This document shows, piece after piece, positions 21,753-33,304 of a DNA stretch of 64,000 nucleotides. Source of the stretch: Albugo candida. Taxonomy: Eukaryota; Oomycota; Peronosporomycetes; Albuginales; Albuginaceae. The stretch's first letter is position 1. Every line of letters begins with the position of its first letter. The position numbers and the translations under genes are program-made. The stretch covers positions 434,001 through 498,000 of the forward strand of contig CAJNAR010000150.1 of NCBI GenBank assembly GCA_905220665.1. The letters are read 5' to 3'. Below the pieces are notes generated by a model, which searched no databases, was not told the DNA's origin, and saw nothing but the letters and a program-made list of their open reading frames with translations.

Positions 21753-21827
21753 GGTTGGTATGAACTGTTATATAACATTATATCGACTGGGTGTCCACAA
21801 CGTGTTGTAATATTTCACAATTCTATC

Positions 21828-23189
21828 ATGCAATATTGCGTTCGAAAGAGAAACTCTCAAGATCTTTTGATCATTCACGACTCAAAGTACAAGTTTATGG
21901 AGAATTATGTGAGTGAAGAAACTATACGTCGTTTCTTACTTCGAGTCGGCTTTCGAGAATATACCGATCAAGTGGTAGCGTTAGTTCGGTCGTCCTTGCT
22001 TGCGTTTTTGAAAAAAGTAACACGGACCATACTCATACTTTCTAACCATTATAAATGTACAAGCATCCGATTGGTCGAAGTATTACAAGCATTAGACTTT
22101 CATCAAATCCGTCTTTATGGATTTGATGATGTTTGTGTTATTGATTGGCCACGAGGAAAGGAAACGATGCATATTACCGAGTTGGTCGAGCTAAAGACAA
22201 TGCTCACGACACAATGCTGTGAGCCTGAAACGGAATTGGGACCGGGAAGTTTTTATAACCGACCAGAATTTGTTAGTAATCTAAAAAGCTGGCCAGAGGA
22301 TGAGGATGAGGATGAAGACGATGAAGAAAGTGAATGGTCGTGGACAAATAATACCTCCAGTGAGGACTCTGAAGATAGTGACGCGGAAATTGAGTCAGCT
22401 GATTCGGAAACAAGCCCTACTACTGACGGAATCACACGGTGTAAGGATCAGAAGGAACGTTTGATGCAATCAATTGAAGCTGCTCAAATGAGATGCGACC
22501 AGGAATTGATATTACAGGCATCCGAAAGCTCTGTGGATTATGAAGACACACCAATTGGACAGGGATACTTTTCCGATTACGACGATCAAAAACGTTCACA
22601 AAATTTAAGTGATTTCGAGGCTCATTTTGTAGAAGAAAGTTCCGGGTGGAAAATATCTGAAAACTCGAAAAAAATGGAAGACGAGTATGCCGAACGAATA
22701 CTCAAATCGGAGAACGATCGCGTTGATGGAAATCAGTACCTGATGTCTCGTCAATGTTTCGCCGATCTGTTCAAAATGATATTGTGTCAGCACCGAACCG
22801 TTTCGTCAGCTGCACTTAGTGCCTTACACAACGCTACCGAAGGCTACCTGCATCGCTGTCTGACAGAAGGACATTTGGGTGAGGAAATTAAATCCATTCT
22901 GCTCACAGATCAAGCCAAACATACAAGAAACATTGCGTCCATCCTACAGAATCAATTGGATGAAAAGAATGCCAAGGTAACTGAGCAAGAAGTCGTGATT
23001 GCGGAAATGAAATGTAAGCAAGAGGAATTACAAAATCATATCTTACAGCTACAAAAATTGTTGTATGGGAAAGATGGTGGCAAAGAGAACGATAACCCCA
23101 ACGCCGACTGCCGTTTCGATGGATCTAGTCTCGGTAAAACTCCTCCGTTACTTTCTTACAGACAAATACTAATACGTGGTGCGTTATGA
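21828..23189 (+). CDS. protein with N-terminal histone H4-like fold, acidic middle and C-terminal coiled coil
   Basis: A single exon of 453 residues. Residues 28-101 align without a gap to the histone fold of canonical H4 as I remember it: ETIRRFLLRVG matches the start of helix 1, LLAFLKKVTRT the central helix, VEVLQAL the third helix, and RLYGF the H4 C-terminal LYGF signature, about 20 identities in 74. The basic H4 tail is absent. A Trp/acidic stretch follows (about 150-190, with runs of D and E). Residues about 365-425 form a coiled coil (NQLDEKNAKVTEQEVV and onward). No family known to me has this plan. It could be a centromere, transcription (TAF-like) or chaperone-bound histone-fold protein. 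The start is 75 nt from the Ask1-like start on the other strand. Confidence 0.75.
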   Translation: MQYCVRKRNSQDLLIIHDSKYKFMENYVSEETIRRFLLRVGFREYTDQVVALVRSSLLAFLKKVTRTILILSNHYKCTSIRLVEVLQALDFHQIRLYGFDDVCVIDWPRGKETMHITELVELKTMLTTQCCEPETELGPGSFYNRPEFVSNLKSWPEDEDEDEDDEESEWSWTNNTSSEDSEDSDAEIESADSETSPTTDGITRCKDQKERLMQSIEAAQMRCDQELILQASESSVDYEDTPIGQGYFSDYDDQKRSQNLSDFEAHFVEESSGWKISENSKKMEDEYAERILKSENDRVDGNQYLMSRQCFADLFKMILCQHRTVSSAALSALHNATEGYLHRCLTEGHLGEEIKSILLTDQAKHTRNIASILQNQLDEKNAKVTEQEVVIAEMKCKQEELQNHILQLQKLLYGKDGGKENDNPNADCRFDGSSLGKTPPLLSYRQILIRGAL

Positions 23190-23822
23190 ACAGGGAAACG
23201 AAAGAAGACTTTTGATCTGAAAAATACAAACGAAATGTTTCCGGAAAGTAAAAAAATACGGTTGGGCACGCTATAGACATGAGAAACTGAATGACACTCG
23301 ACATGCGACATCATAAGGCTGGCTGTTGCGTGCTATGCGCCAACAAACCGAACCATCAAACAGCACCACTTATTACTCGTTTTTTAGGTTGACAAGAATC
23401 AGTGTCATTTTTTACGAAAGTTGAACGTTGTATTGGAATACGACGTATGATTGCTAGCTCAAGTAGTATGAGATACTTGTAGCAACTTTGGAGCCTCTGC
23501 TCTATAGTTCTTTATTATAATTTAGTTGACCTTCCGCGCTTATTGTGCGAGATAAACCTATGGGTAGAATTATCACCAATAGTATAGTTAAATCCTCTTT
23601 ATAAGCCAAGGAGTAAGAATGATTGCTCGTAATATGTGCGAATACTATTGAAAAAAATCGATTTTTATGAAATGTCACAGGTTGCAGTTGGTTGGGCACA
23701 ATTATTTAATTACACATTTGTATTAACCGTCGACATATTCGTTCTTCGTGCACCATTTACAAAATTGTCGTAAGAAATCACAGCGATTCTAATTCACAAT
23801 AAATAAGCGCATAGCAAATTGA
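23190..23822. other. intergenic stretch, about 630 nt
   Basis: AT-rich, between two plus-strand genes. I find no open frame with recognisable features, no RNA gene and no clear repeat. It holds the terminator of the H4-fold gene and the promoter of the AP2-like gene. Confidence 0.5.
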
Positions 23823-26280
23823 ATGCCACATGTTCACCCCATTTCAGATATAATTGACGTACTAGTGGATACTATCGACGATTTGAAAGACACTACAAAT
23901 TCACATGGTAATTCATGCCTCACATTATGTATACGTACCTAACAAACAATGTTTAGAGTCTGAAGGCACACAATTCAAGGAACCACCACCCTATCAAAAG
24001 ACTTTTAATTTCGCCAATCATACACAAGCCAACCCGCCAATATCCGCCAATCCCCCATCGTTATTGCCGACCATGCAAAAGCCTTCCGAGCAATTAACTG
24101 CCAAATTCTCTACAGCCCAAAATAGCAACAATTTTGAGCGCTCCAGGTACCTTGGTGTGATCCAGCTCAATCATACTCAATGGGAAGTGAGTAGCGGAAC
24201 TCAAAGCCTCCTCAATGGCTTCAAAACAGAGGAAGAAGCAGCACATGCTTATGACGCATACTTGAGAGAGTTTGAACCGTTCAGATACGAAAGAGACGCC
24301 AACTTCTGCCCGGAATGCGGCCATTTCGTCAATCCTTTGAAATACTCGCAATATGTGAACGAATGCATATGTCAGAGTTTAAAGCCCGATGAGAATATCC
24401 AATTGGGCGACTTGCAGAATGATCCTACCGAGCCAAAAGAACAATTGACTTCACATACGAGTTTGGAGTCAATCTCTTCCTCTGTTTTTGACTGTTTAGA
24501 TGATGAAGGCCTCATACAGGAAGGCCTCAAAGATATACAGCCTCGGGTCTCAATCGAAGAAAGCAGCATCAAAACAACACAAGTCTCACCAGATCTTCTT
24601 GAAGAAAACTCTTCAAGTCCGTCTTTCTCTAACGTGACACTGGAACCGAAGAGGAAAATGCATCCAGCGACAGATAAACCAGGCCTTTGCAAGCAACACA
24701 GTCTTGATTTCGACACCAGCATGCTATTTGACTTGGCTGAACCCAAAGTCGAACGCGGTCTCAACAAGCTTCACAGTTTGGATTACAATATCGATGCAAT
24801 GAGCGATGTATCTCGGCATTCCGACACTTTCAATACGTTAGCTGCTTGGAATCCGACTTTGCGCATCGATACTATTGCTGAAGTGCGTTCTCCAGAGAAA
24901 GAAAACTGGCAAGTCTCAACAGGAAGCACACAACCAGCGACACCAAAGGCTTATATCAAAATACAAACAAAGTTTCTACACAAATACTGGCGAAATGATC
25001 GTAAAAACATTCAATGCTTTCCGTATTGCCCCGAACATGGAGATTATTATCGCGTTCGTATCGAGAATCTTCAGCACAGCGGAAAAGGAGTGTGTCGAGC
25101 CCCTGTCAAAGCACACATTCACATCCCATTCCAAGCGAAAACGATCCAAGAAAATGCGTTTCTCATTTTGGCTCGATGCAACAACAATCACTCACCCTCC
25201 GCTTCCTACGGCTACCGCCAAGTCTTATCGCACGCAGAAATGAAGGTTTTGGAAGCAGCAAGCGCAATTGGGATTGTTCATTCGTACACACAAACTCACG
25301 ATTTCATTTCATTTGATGTGGAATTCCTACCGGATGTCTGGAAATTCGACTTTGAATTGCCAAAGAAACGTCGACACAACAATGAGAGTATCCACTTACC
25401 GGTTGAAAAGGACGACACCCAAGCGAAAATGAACGGAGAATTCGTCTACTACTTTGAGATTGACGTTTATATTGTAGATCAAGAGACTCTCACCTTTCAG
25501 CGTTTGGGTCGTGTGGAGTCTGGATTGTTTGAGATTGCAAGTACGCGGACGTTAGTACGACAACGAAATCGTTTGATGGAAGAGCAGAGATCACCGACAT
25601 CAGCTATAGCGTCAAGATTTTTGGACGATGAAATCGTAGAGCAGACGGTCATTCCGAAGAAAAAGGTTAGGATCCATTTGGCACAATTGGCTCGATCGAG
25701 CACACTTCAGAGTGATACCGACACAGACACGACATTGGCTGCTCCGATCGCGTCCCAGATCGAGCCGTTTCCTGCATCAAAGCAGTTGGAAATCATTCCT
25801 CACGTGAGTCATTTCGGATTATCGGCTTTTGTTGGCACAATTATGGCATTTGGAATCGTTCATTTCGTCGTAAGTCTTCCTCTATTGCTACTTGCTTTTG
25901 TCCTTCCATGCACCTCAACTTTTGTCGGCGTGACAACCGATAAAATGGCTCAAATGGATCTCTACGCAGCCAACAAAGTGCATGTGGCTGACGATGCTCC
26001 TCACAAAGTACATCGATTGATTTCGATTTGGGGAACGCAGGAGCCAAATGGAGCTTTATGGCGTCGTTTTGGGTATCTTCTCGCGGGAAAAACGACATTT
26101 GGCGTCATTGGTGGACTTTTATTTTTCATTCTATCGACGCTTTCCGTGCTTTCATATCCATTCCAATCCATTTCTACAGCATTGAGAAGTCGTGCAATCG
26201 ATTGTGCGCTTTGGATTCGGCGTTGTGTATGGACATTCACAGACACAGAATCGATGGAATTGAAAGCCCGTGCTTCCTGA
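23823..26280 (+). CDS. AP2/ERF-like domain protein with C-terminal membrane segments
   Basis: I prefer a two-exon model, 23823-23907 and 23957-26280, with a 49-nt GT-AG intron, giving 802 residues. The first exon encodes an acidic helix (ISDIIDVLVDTIDDL). The alternative is a start at 23905. An AP2-like module lies at about residues 91-135: SRYLGV, TQWEV, GFKTEEEAAHAYDAYLREF, the typical RYxGV ... W ... F-TEEEAAxAYD order. A CxxC ... CxC cluster (FCPECG, NECIC) follows directly and may bind metal. A long Ser-rich linker leads to a beta-rich domain of about 200 residues that I cannot name. Two strongly hydrophobic segments lie at about 648-681 and 743-763. A DNA-binding-like domain tied to a membrane suggests a transcription factor released on signal, but that is inference. 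Confidence 0.72.
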
Positions 26281-26345
26281 AGGATTGTTGCGAATGTGAA
26301 AATACGAAATGCGATTGAATTCTCTATCTACATGCACTTGACACC

Positions 26346-27947
26346 TCACGATCGGAATTCCTCGCCGCCCGTCATCTCTGTGAATTTACTTGCAAAATCA
26401 AAGTCTTCCGTCTTGCTCTTGCTATCTTCATCGTCATCAAAGATCCATGTGGTTCCTGGAACGTATTTCGCGTCTTCCGAGTCATTCACTCCCACCGGAA
26501 GCTTTGTGCCTTTTGCATACAGCGGTCCAGTCCCCGGCATTGCGTCCGCTATCATGGTCGTCTCGCCGATATCTTCGACTCGATGGAGCAAATTCTTTGC
26601 CAAAATGCTACCCGTTCCAGCTTTCTTGAAGAAGGAATGCTTTAGGAGCGCCGATGTCGCCGGTCTGAAAGTCAAATTCAATACAAAAAGCAAGATAAAA
26701 ATCGATGAAAGAAACCTTTTCGTGGGATCTTTTTGTAAGCAAATTTTGACGACGTCTTTGAAATGGCGCGTAAACTCGTATCCAGTTCCATCGTCCTATC
26801 CAGCGTCACCTTTCGGCATCGATCGCAATGGACGAGCACAGGGGCACTTACATCATATGTTCGAAGTGAAGGCGGGTCTTCCTGCAGTGTCAGTAATAAG
26901 ACCTACAGAAAAAACTTGAGCGATTGTCTTGGCTTTGTAAAGGGTACCTTCATCGGCTGGAAACGCGCGTACGGAGCGTATCCTTTAGCGAGTTCCAAAG
27001 CGGTGATTCCAAATGACCAAATATCGGCTTTGTAGTCGTATCCTCGAACTTGCTCCATGACTTCAGGTGCCATCCAACACGGAGTCCCAACAAATGTCTG
27101 TACAACAGTTTAGAAGATGTATTTTCGTGAAAGAGAGCTATTTGGACCTGACGATTCTTCCGTCGATCTCCACCCTCCATCATCCATCCAGAAACGCCGA
27201 AATCCGCGATCACAACGTGCCCTTCACTGTCGAGCAAAATGTTTCCGGCCTTAATATCTCTAAAGCGAATTTTGTTGAGAAAACGCGAAAAGAGACGTAA
27301 CCATATGAATGTACCGATGGATTTGGCCATTTTCATGGAAATACTGCAACCCTTTCAGAGTTTCATGCAGAATCACCGCCAAAAACTCTTCTTTGAGACC
27401 TTCGCCGAGGCCTTTTTTCTTTAAGACATTCATTACGTGCAAGCATGACCCTGATGAATAATATCCTGTGAATTCGGATATATATGTGAATATGATAACC
27501 TTTGTTCATGAGTTGTGTTACGAGCCATAGTTGATCTCTATGCACAAAACTGTGTGGACCTGTTAGATTCAATGCAATTCATTCAATTCTTGATGGATTG
27601 GAACCTGCAGTAACATTTCAACACATTTGGATGATTGGTCATTTTCATCGTTTGTACTTCGGCCTAAAGAGAACGCTTTAAGTACGTTCTCGTTTTGGTA
27701 AAGAATGGTTTTATGTACTCGAATATCTTCGAAGCTTGTCGTGATTTTTTCCAGATCCATTATCTTTAGCGCGACATCGACGTTTTTTTTAATACAGTGC
27801 GCCTTCCATACTTTTGCGAAAGCGCCCTACAGAAACGAGTGGATACTATAAATGGTACACGACGATAGAGAGATGACTGCGCACTTGGCCTATTTGTTCG
27901 ACAAGGCGATAGTCTGAGGCATTGGTTGGCCACTCATCTGACATCAT
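26346..27947 (-). CDS. STE20-family protein kinase, OSR1/SPAK/FRAY-like
   Basis: A multi-exon gene. The first exon (27885-27947) encodes 21 residues ending YRLVEQIGQ. After a GT-AG intron the P-loop continues as GAFAKVWKA, then [19 protein letters not shown]. Further exons give [27 protein letters not shown] (catalytic loop and DFG, near 27270-27190) and the C-terminal lobe with [14 protein letters not shown]. The RDIKAGN and DFG blocks are intact. The tail has [13 protein letters not shown] and ends soon after, with no CCT docking domain visible. OSR1/SPAK-type kinases act under WNK in ion and volume control; related GCK kinases act in polarity. Subgroup is inferred from kinase-lobe similarity. 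Convergent with the AP2-like gene, 65 nt apart. Confidence 0.8.
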
Positions 27948-28920
<973 letters not shown>

Positions 28921-29068
28921 AAATATATCAAATTTGCTTTCTTGTTAGCTATAGTTAAATTACATTGAAGGCAAAAAACTTGCAATTTTTTCTTTTACAA
29001 AACCTATTTGCCTGCTTTTCTCGTTAAAAAACGTCACTTGAAGAAAAAACCTCGCACGTTGTGTCACT

Positions 29069-29723
29069 ATGAACACAAATGTAAAGCGTCTACGTAAGGA
29101 ATTGCAAGAATTGAGACGCAATCCAGAGTCCGATATGGTGTTGTATCCTCAAGAGGACACAATCATCAACTGGAAGGCGTTTATCAAAGGACCTCAAGAT
29201 ACTCCATTCTACGATGCTGTCTTCGAACTTGCGATACAAACGACGTCGCTGTACCCTATGGAACCCCCCAAAATGAAGTTTATAACAAGGATCTTTCATC
29301 CCAACGTTCATTTTAAGGTTAATTATTGCAAATCATATAAGGCGAATAAGCTATTGAATATTTGTATTAGGATGGTAACATTTGTCTGGATATTTTGAAG
29401 AAAGAGTGGTCGCCGGCTTGGACTCTACGAGTTGAGTTTGAATATTTTTATAAGAAATTGCTGATCTTACATTGCATTTATGTTTGGAAATTATAGGCGG
29501 CATGCTTAGCCGTGACTTCATTATTATCAGACCCGGCAGCGGACTCGCCACTTAACTGTGATGCAGGTGCCCTCTCGTGCATTGTTTAATGCAAATTTAA
29601 CAGTTATGGTTTCCGGTTATAGGAAATATGATTCGTGCAAATGATATGATTGCGTACAACTCAATGGCGGAAATGTATGCGAAAGAATTTGGCTTATCGA
29701 GACTTCCAGACACGCCATATTGA
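29069..29723 (+). CDS. PEX4: ubiquitin-conjugating enzyme E2, PEX4-like
   Basis: Four exons in frame: 29069-29317, 29371-29430, 29497-29566, 29623-29723, giving 159 residues. E2 landmarks: RLRKELQEL in helix 1, the HPN motif (IFHPNVHFK), the catalytic cysteine in DGNICLDILKKEWSPAWTL, and SLLSDPAADSPLNCDAGNMIR after the active site. The DPxxDSPLNxDAGN stretch is closest to peroxisomal PEX4/UBC10-type enzymes, which ubiquitinate the import receptor PEX5 for recycling. A general UBC4/5-like role is the alternative. No membrane anchor is seen, and PEX4 needs PEX22 for recruitment, which is not in this window. The gene starts about 150 nt after H3 on the same strand. Confidence 0.86.
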
Positions 29724-30765
29724 GCGCTCAAAAAAAATAACTCAATTTTTTTACACATAGCGTCTGGATAAATTGAATGCTTTTTGTGCTGTATTCAGTC
29801 ACCTTAGTCAATTGTCAAAAATTGGAATTATCTGACGATGATCAGCGTTTTGAACAGCTAAGAGCTTTGAGTAGTCATGATGAGTTAAGTTACCAACTAT
29901 TGCGGAAATTCACGATGTCAGAGTAGATAGTGACAATAAAAACGTGTTTTATCGCGCTTGCGTACACTTTAATTCGAAATATTGAGTCAACGTTTTCATG
30001 AGTGTTTTTTTTTAACCGAGTTTTTGTACGTGTGACATACCGGTGACGAATTTCGTTATCATGACCTTTCAGGAGAAAAATTCAGCCAATAAGCTGATGG
30101 AGCACGCTCCTTTTTGGAACGTTCACGCATGCAATGTGCAACTCAACCAAAAAGATTATAGTACTATACGCTAACGGTACATTTATGATAGTTGTAAAGC
30201 TACTGCACCGACATCAAGTATACTTGTAGATGCAAACGCACATTACTTATTTGTATACCAGCTGGAAACCGGAACTCCGTAAATCAATGTTGGCTGGTAT
30301 TATCTTGGTAAACCTTAATCCCTCTGATCGTCGACTATTTCGCAACCGTAATGAATACTTTATCCATGTATTAATCACTTTGAAAATTGTTATAGCACAT
30401 AAATTGATACTTTCTCTCTGCCACACGAATGCGTGGAGCACAAACAGTCAATAGTTTGACTTGTGTGTAAATCTGTCTCCCTTTCTGACAACGTAAGCAG
30501 AAGGGACATACTGTTTGGTGCCTTGGCTCCACTTTGATAAAATACCAAATGCGTCCGCCTTGCAAAAACTTCTTCTAGTATACACCATTTATTGATATCA
30601 AGTCAAATTATACAAGTTACGGAAGAAGCTCAACGATTAGGCAACATTACAGTTTGGAATTTATTTGTTCAGCATTAGAAACGCCATTACTAAGCATTCA
30701 ACATAGTCAGCAAATAATATTGCAAACCACATTATACCTATAGCATTCTGAACGGCTCCGCTGTC
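29724..30765. other. longest gene-poor stretch, about 1 kb
   Basis: Between the E2 gene and the CCCH gene, both plus strand. I see only short open frames. One minus-strand frame near 30371-30565 contains a CxxC..C pattern but has no start context or family match. No tRNA or clear repeat was found. I cannot assign a function. Confidence 0.45.
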
Positions 30766-33069
30766 ATGGACCACGGCACGAGCCCCGATGAAAAGTTGAA
30801 GTTAGATGATGATGCGGAGGATATAGTTACCGAGCAAGCAATCGTCAATGAGGACACCGACACTGTAAAAAACCACAAGCAAGAGGTTTCCACCACACTG
30901 CAACCTGTTATTTCCAATGTTGTACAAATATTGCACGAAAGTATGCAGCGGTCGTGGGGAAATGTACGTACGAGTACCTGTGTTTTGTTTACAAGTACAT
31001 CCTGAACAAAACGTGTAGGCACTCTGTCAAATCACTCACAAATACGAGTGCCCGTTATCTGAGGTATACTGCAAGCTATTTTTACCTTACAAAGTTATGT
31101 GATGAATGTCTTGTAGTATGAAAGCGTCCTCACAGAGCAAACTAACTGGACTCCATTGGATTCCAATAAGAAGGCTCAATCCCTCATCCAGGAGTTGCAC
31201 GAGACTAAAAATCGGGTAAAGGAAACCCAGAAGAACTTACATACTTTACAATCGGAACACAATTTCCTGACTGAGAAACTAAATGTCTATCGCCTCGTAA
31301 CCACTGAATTTCGACGTGAATTACTTAGTGAGCGTCTCGCACATATCGATTCTGTTAAAGAAACCGATGAACTGCGTGCTATGTTGAATGGAACCGGTAC
31401 GGACATTTTGGTCAATAAACACGAAGACGTTAATGACCCCTGGCACAAGACTTCGGGGCAAATAGATGACCGAAATCATGAGCATGGATCTAACGTGTCG
31501 TTGTTCACTTCTTTCTATTCCACCTCTGCTGAAAACAATGAACAAGAGTTTGGAGATGAAGAAAATATGTCCTGTACGCTGAGTGCACAACGGTCGTTAC
31601 AAAGTACACTCATGGACCAATTTCTTCCCTCAACATTACTGGATTCTCCTCAAGCAGCTACACAGTCGAAAAAATTTCAGTACGTTGATGAGGAAATAAA
31701 AGAGGTTGAAGAGGATTCATCTCGCATCTTGAATTGTAAAGGTTGTAGCAACATGTACTTTACGACGGATACAAAATGTCACGAGTGTGGTAAAGATGTT
31801 GCACCAAGCACTGAGGAAATTCCTCATGAATCGGAAACCGAAACTCAAGAGAATGAACAAGAAACGAGTATCTCTACGACCATTTCCTCAATTTTGACAG
31901 AAATATTTGACTTTATGCCGATGCAAGACGTGGAAAAGGTTTTACAGCAAGCAGAGGGGGAAACCTCTTTGGCGGTAAACTACATCCTCCGAAACCATCC
32001 TAGTTTGAATCCATCGATTTCTACTGACCCAAATACTCAAAGACCAAATCTAGCTCGTTGCTTGAGTGGAAATCCCCTCACAAGTGCATCGAACAATTGG
32101 AAAACAGAACTCTGTGTATATTACTTACAAGGAAAATGCAATAAAACACGGCGAACGTGTTCTTTTGCACACGGCGAGGAGGATTTGATGCGATTGAACC
32201 GAGGCAAACTCCTCACGAATCCAGCATACAAAGCGCGATTGTGTCCGCTCTTTATTGAAGGAAACTGTCCGAAATCAAGAAGAGACTGCCAATTAGCGCA
32301 TGGAGAAGCCGACTTGAGGGAAGGTTTGCTATTGCTGACGGCACCTTCGAGTTTGGTGAATGCAGCACCGCGACAACAAAACTACAAAACAGAGTTATGT
32401 TTGTTCTATCTTCGCGGAAACTGCAATTATGCGAAGCAAGAATGTCGATTCGCACATGGCGAAGCCGATATAAGAACAGTTCAAGATAACACACTCGAAT
32501 TAATACAACGAAATGCGTCCTATCCGACGTCAGCAGTTCCTGGGAAAGCATCCGAAAAGAGCGCTGAGACATCGTCATACAATCTCCGTGGCTTGGATCG
32601 CGCCGCTATCCAGGCTCAGCATCGATACCAGCAACAGTACCAAGAGCAGTACCAGCAATCAAGGCGCTTGCCCCCACAAACAGTCGAAGGAGGAAGGAAT
32701 GTTTACCTCACATCACAGAGCTTTACAGCACCTCAATCGACAATGAATACTTCGGCACTCGTTCCACCCTCATTCCCTCATCATCCGCAGTTTCAAGTTC
32801 CTATGGAAAGTATGCACGGATTCCCAATACAATACACATCCCAGCAATCCAACACACCAAATCGATTTATGCAGCAAGGTGGGATTTATCAGCATCATGA
32901 AGTACCACTTCACCCAACACAACAGTTCCAGCAGCAATTATCACTTCCCAACTCACAAGTTTCTGGTCAGTCACGAGATCCCCGAACACCTCAAAACCCG
33001 CGATACAGTGCACTCAATCCGGCATTCCGTCGTTCCACAAATCACGATCAGGGATCTTGGTCGACCTGA
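30766..33069 (+). CDS. triple CCCH zinc-finger protein with CUE-like domain and zinc ribbon
   Basis: Exons 30766-30963, 31019-31063 and 31117-33069 give 731 residues; the introns are 55 and 53 nt. Order of parts: an acidic N-terminus; a coiled coil (about 92-150); CxxC ... CxxC (CKGCSNM ... CHECGK, about 288-305); a CUE-like helix bundle (TEIFDFMPMQDVEKVLQQA, about 340-375); three CX7CX6CX3H fingers (each ending FAH or LAHGEADL, about 408-531); then a Gln/Pro-rich tail. CCCH fingers of this type usually bind RNA, as in MBNL or TTP-like proteins. A CUE fold usually binds ubiquitin or drives protein contacts. Together they suggest an mRNA regulator with ubiquitin links, which is inference. No signal peptide is seen. 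Confidence 0.83.
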
Positions 33070-33304
33070 AGCTATTAGGCTTTGCGTAAAATTAGTTTTT
33101 CTTTTGAAATTTACAGGGCTACCGTCAACTTTTGTGAATGAATAGATGAATTGAAAGTAAAGTGGTGTTAGTCATTTTATCTTACGGTATACGGTGATAA
33201 GGTCGACGACAGGGAGACGTACATAACAGGTAACTCGTTGAAGCCGACTTTCGGTACCACCTACATAGGCTTATGCAGTCGAGTTGCTGTGCAGTTCGAA
33301 GAGA

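Noticed and set aside
22288..22340. Antisense poly-Ser frame opposite the acidic region of the H4-fold gene
   Set aside because: It is simply the complement of GAT/GAG-rich codons encoding D and E runs.
30371..30565. Small minus-strand zinc-ribbon-like frame
   Set aside because: Only one CxxC..C pattern, no start context, no neighbours in frame and no splice logic; treated as chance.
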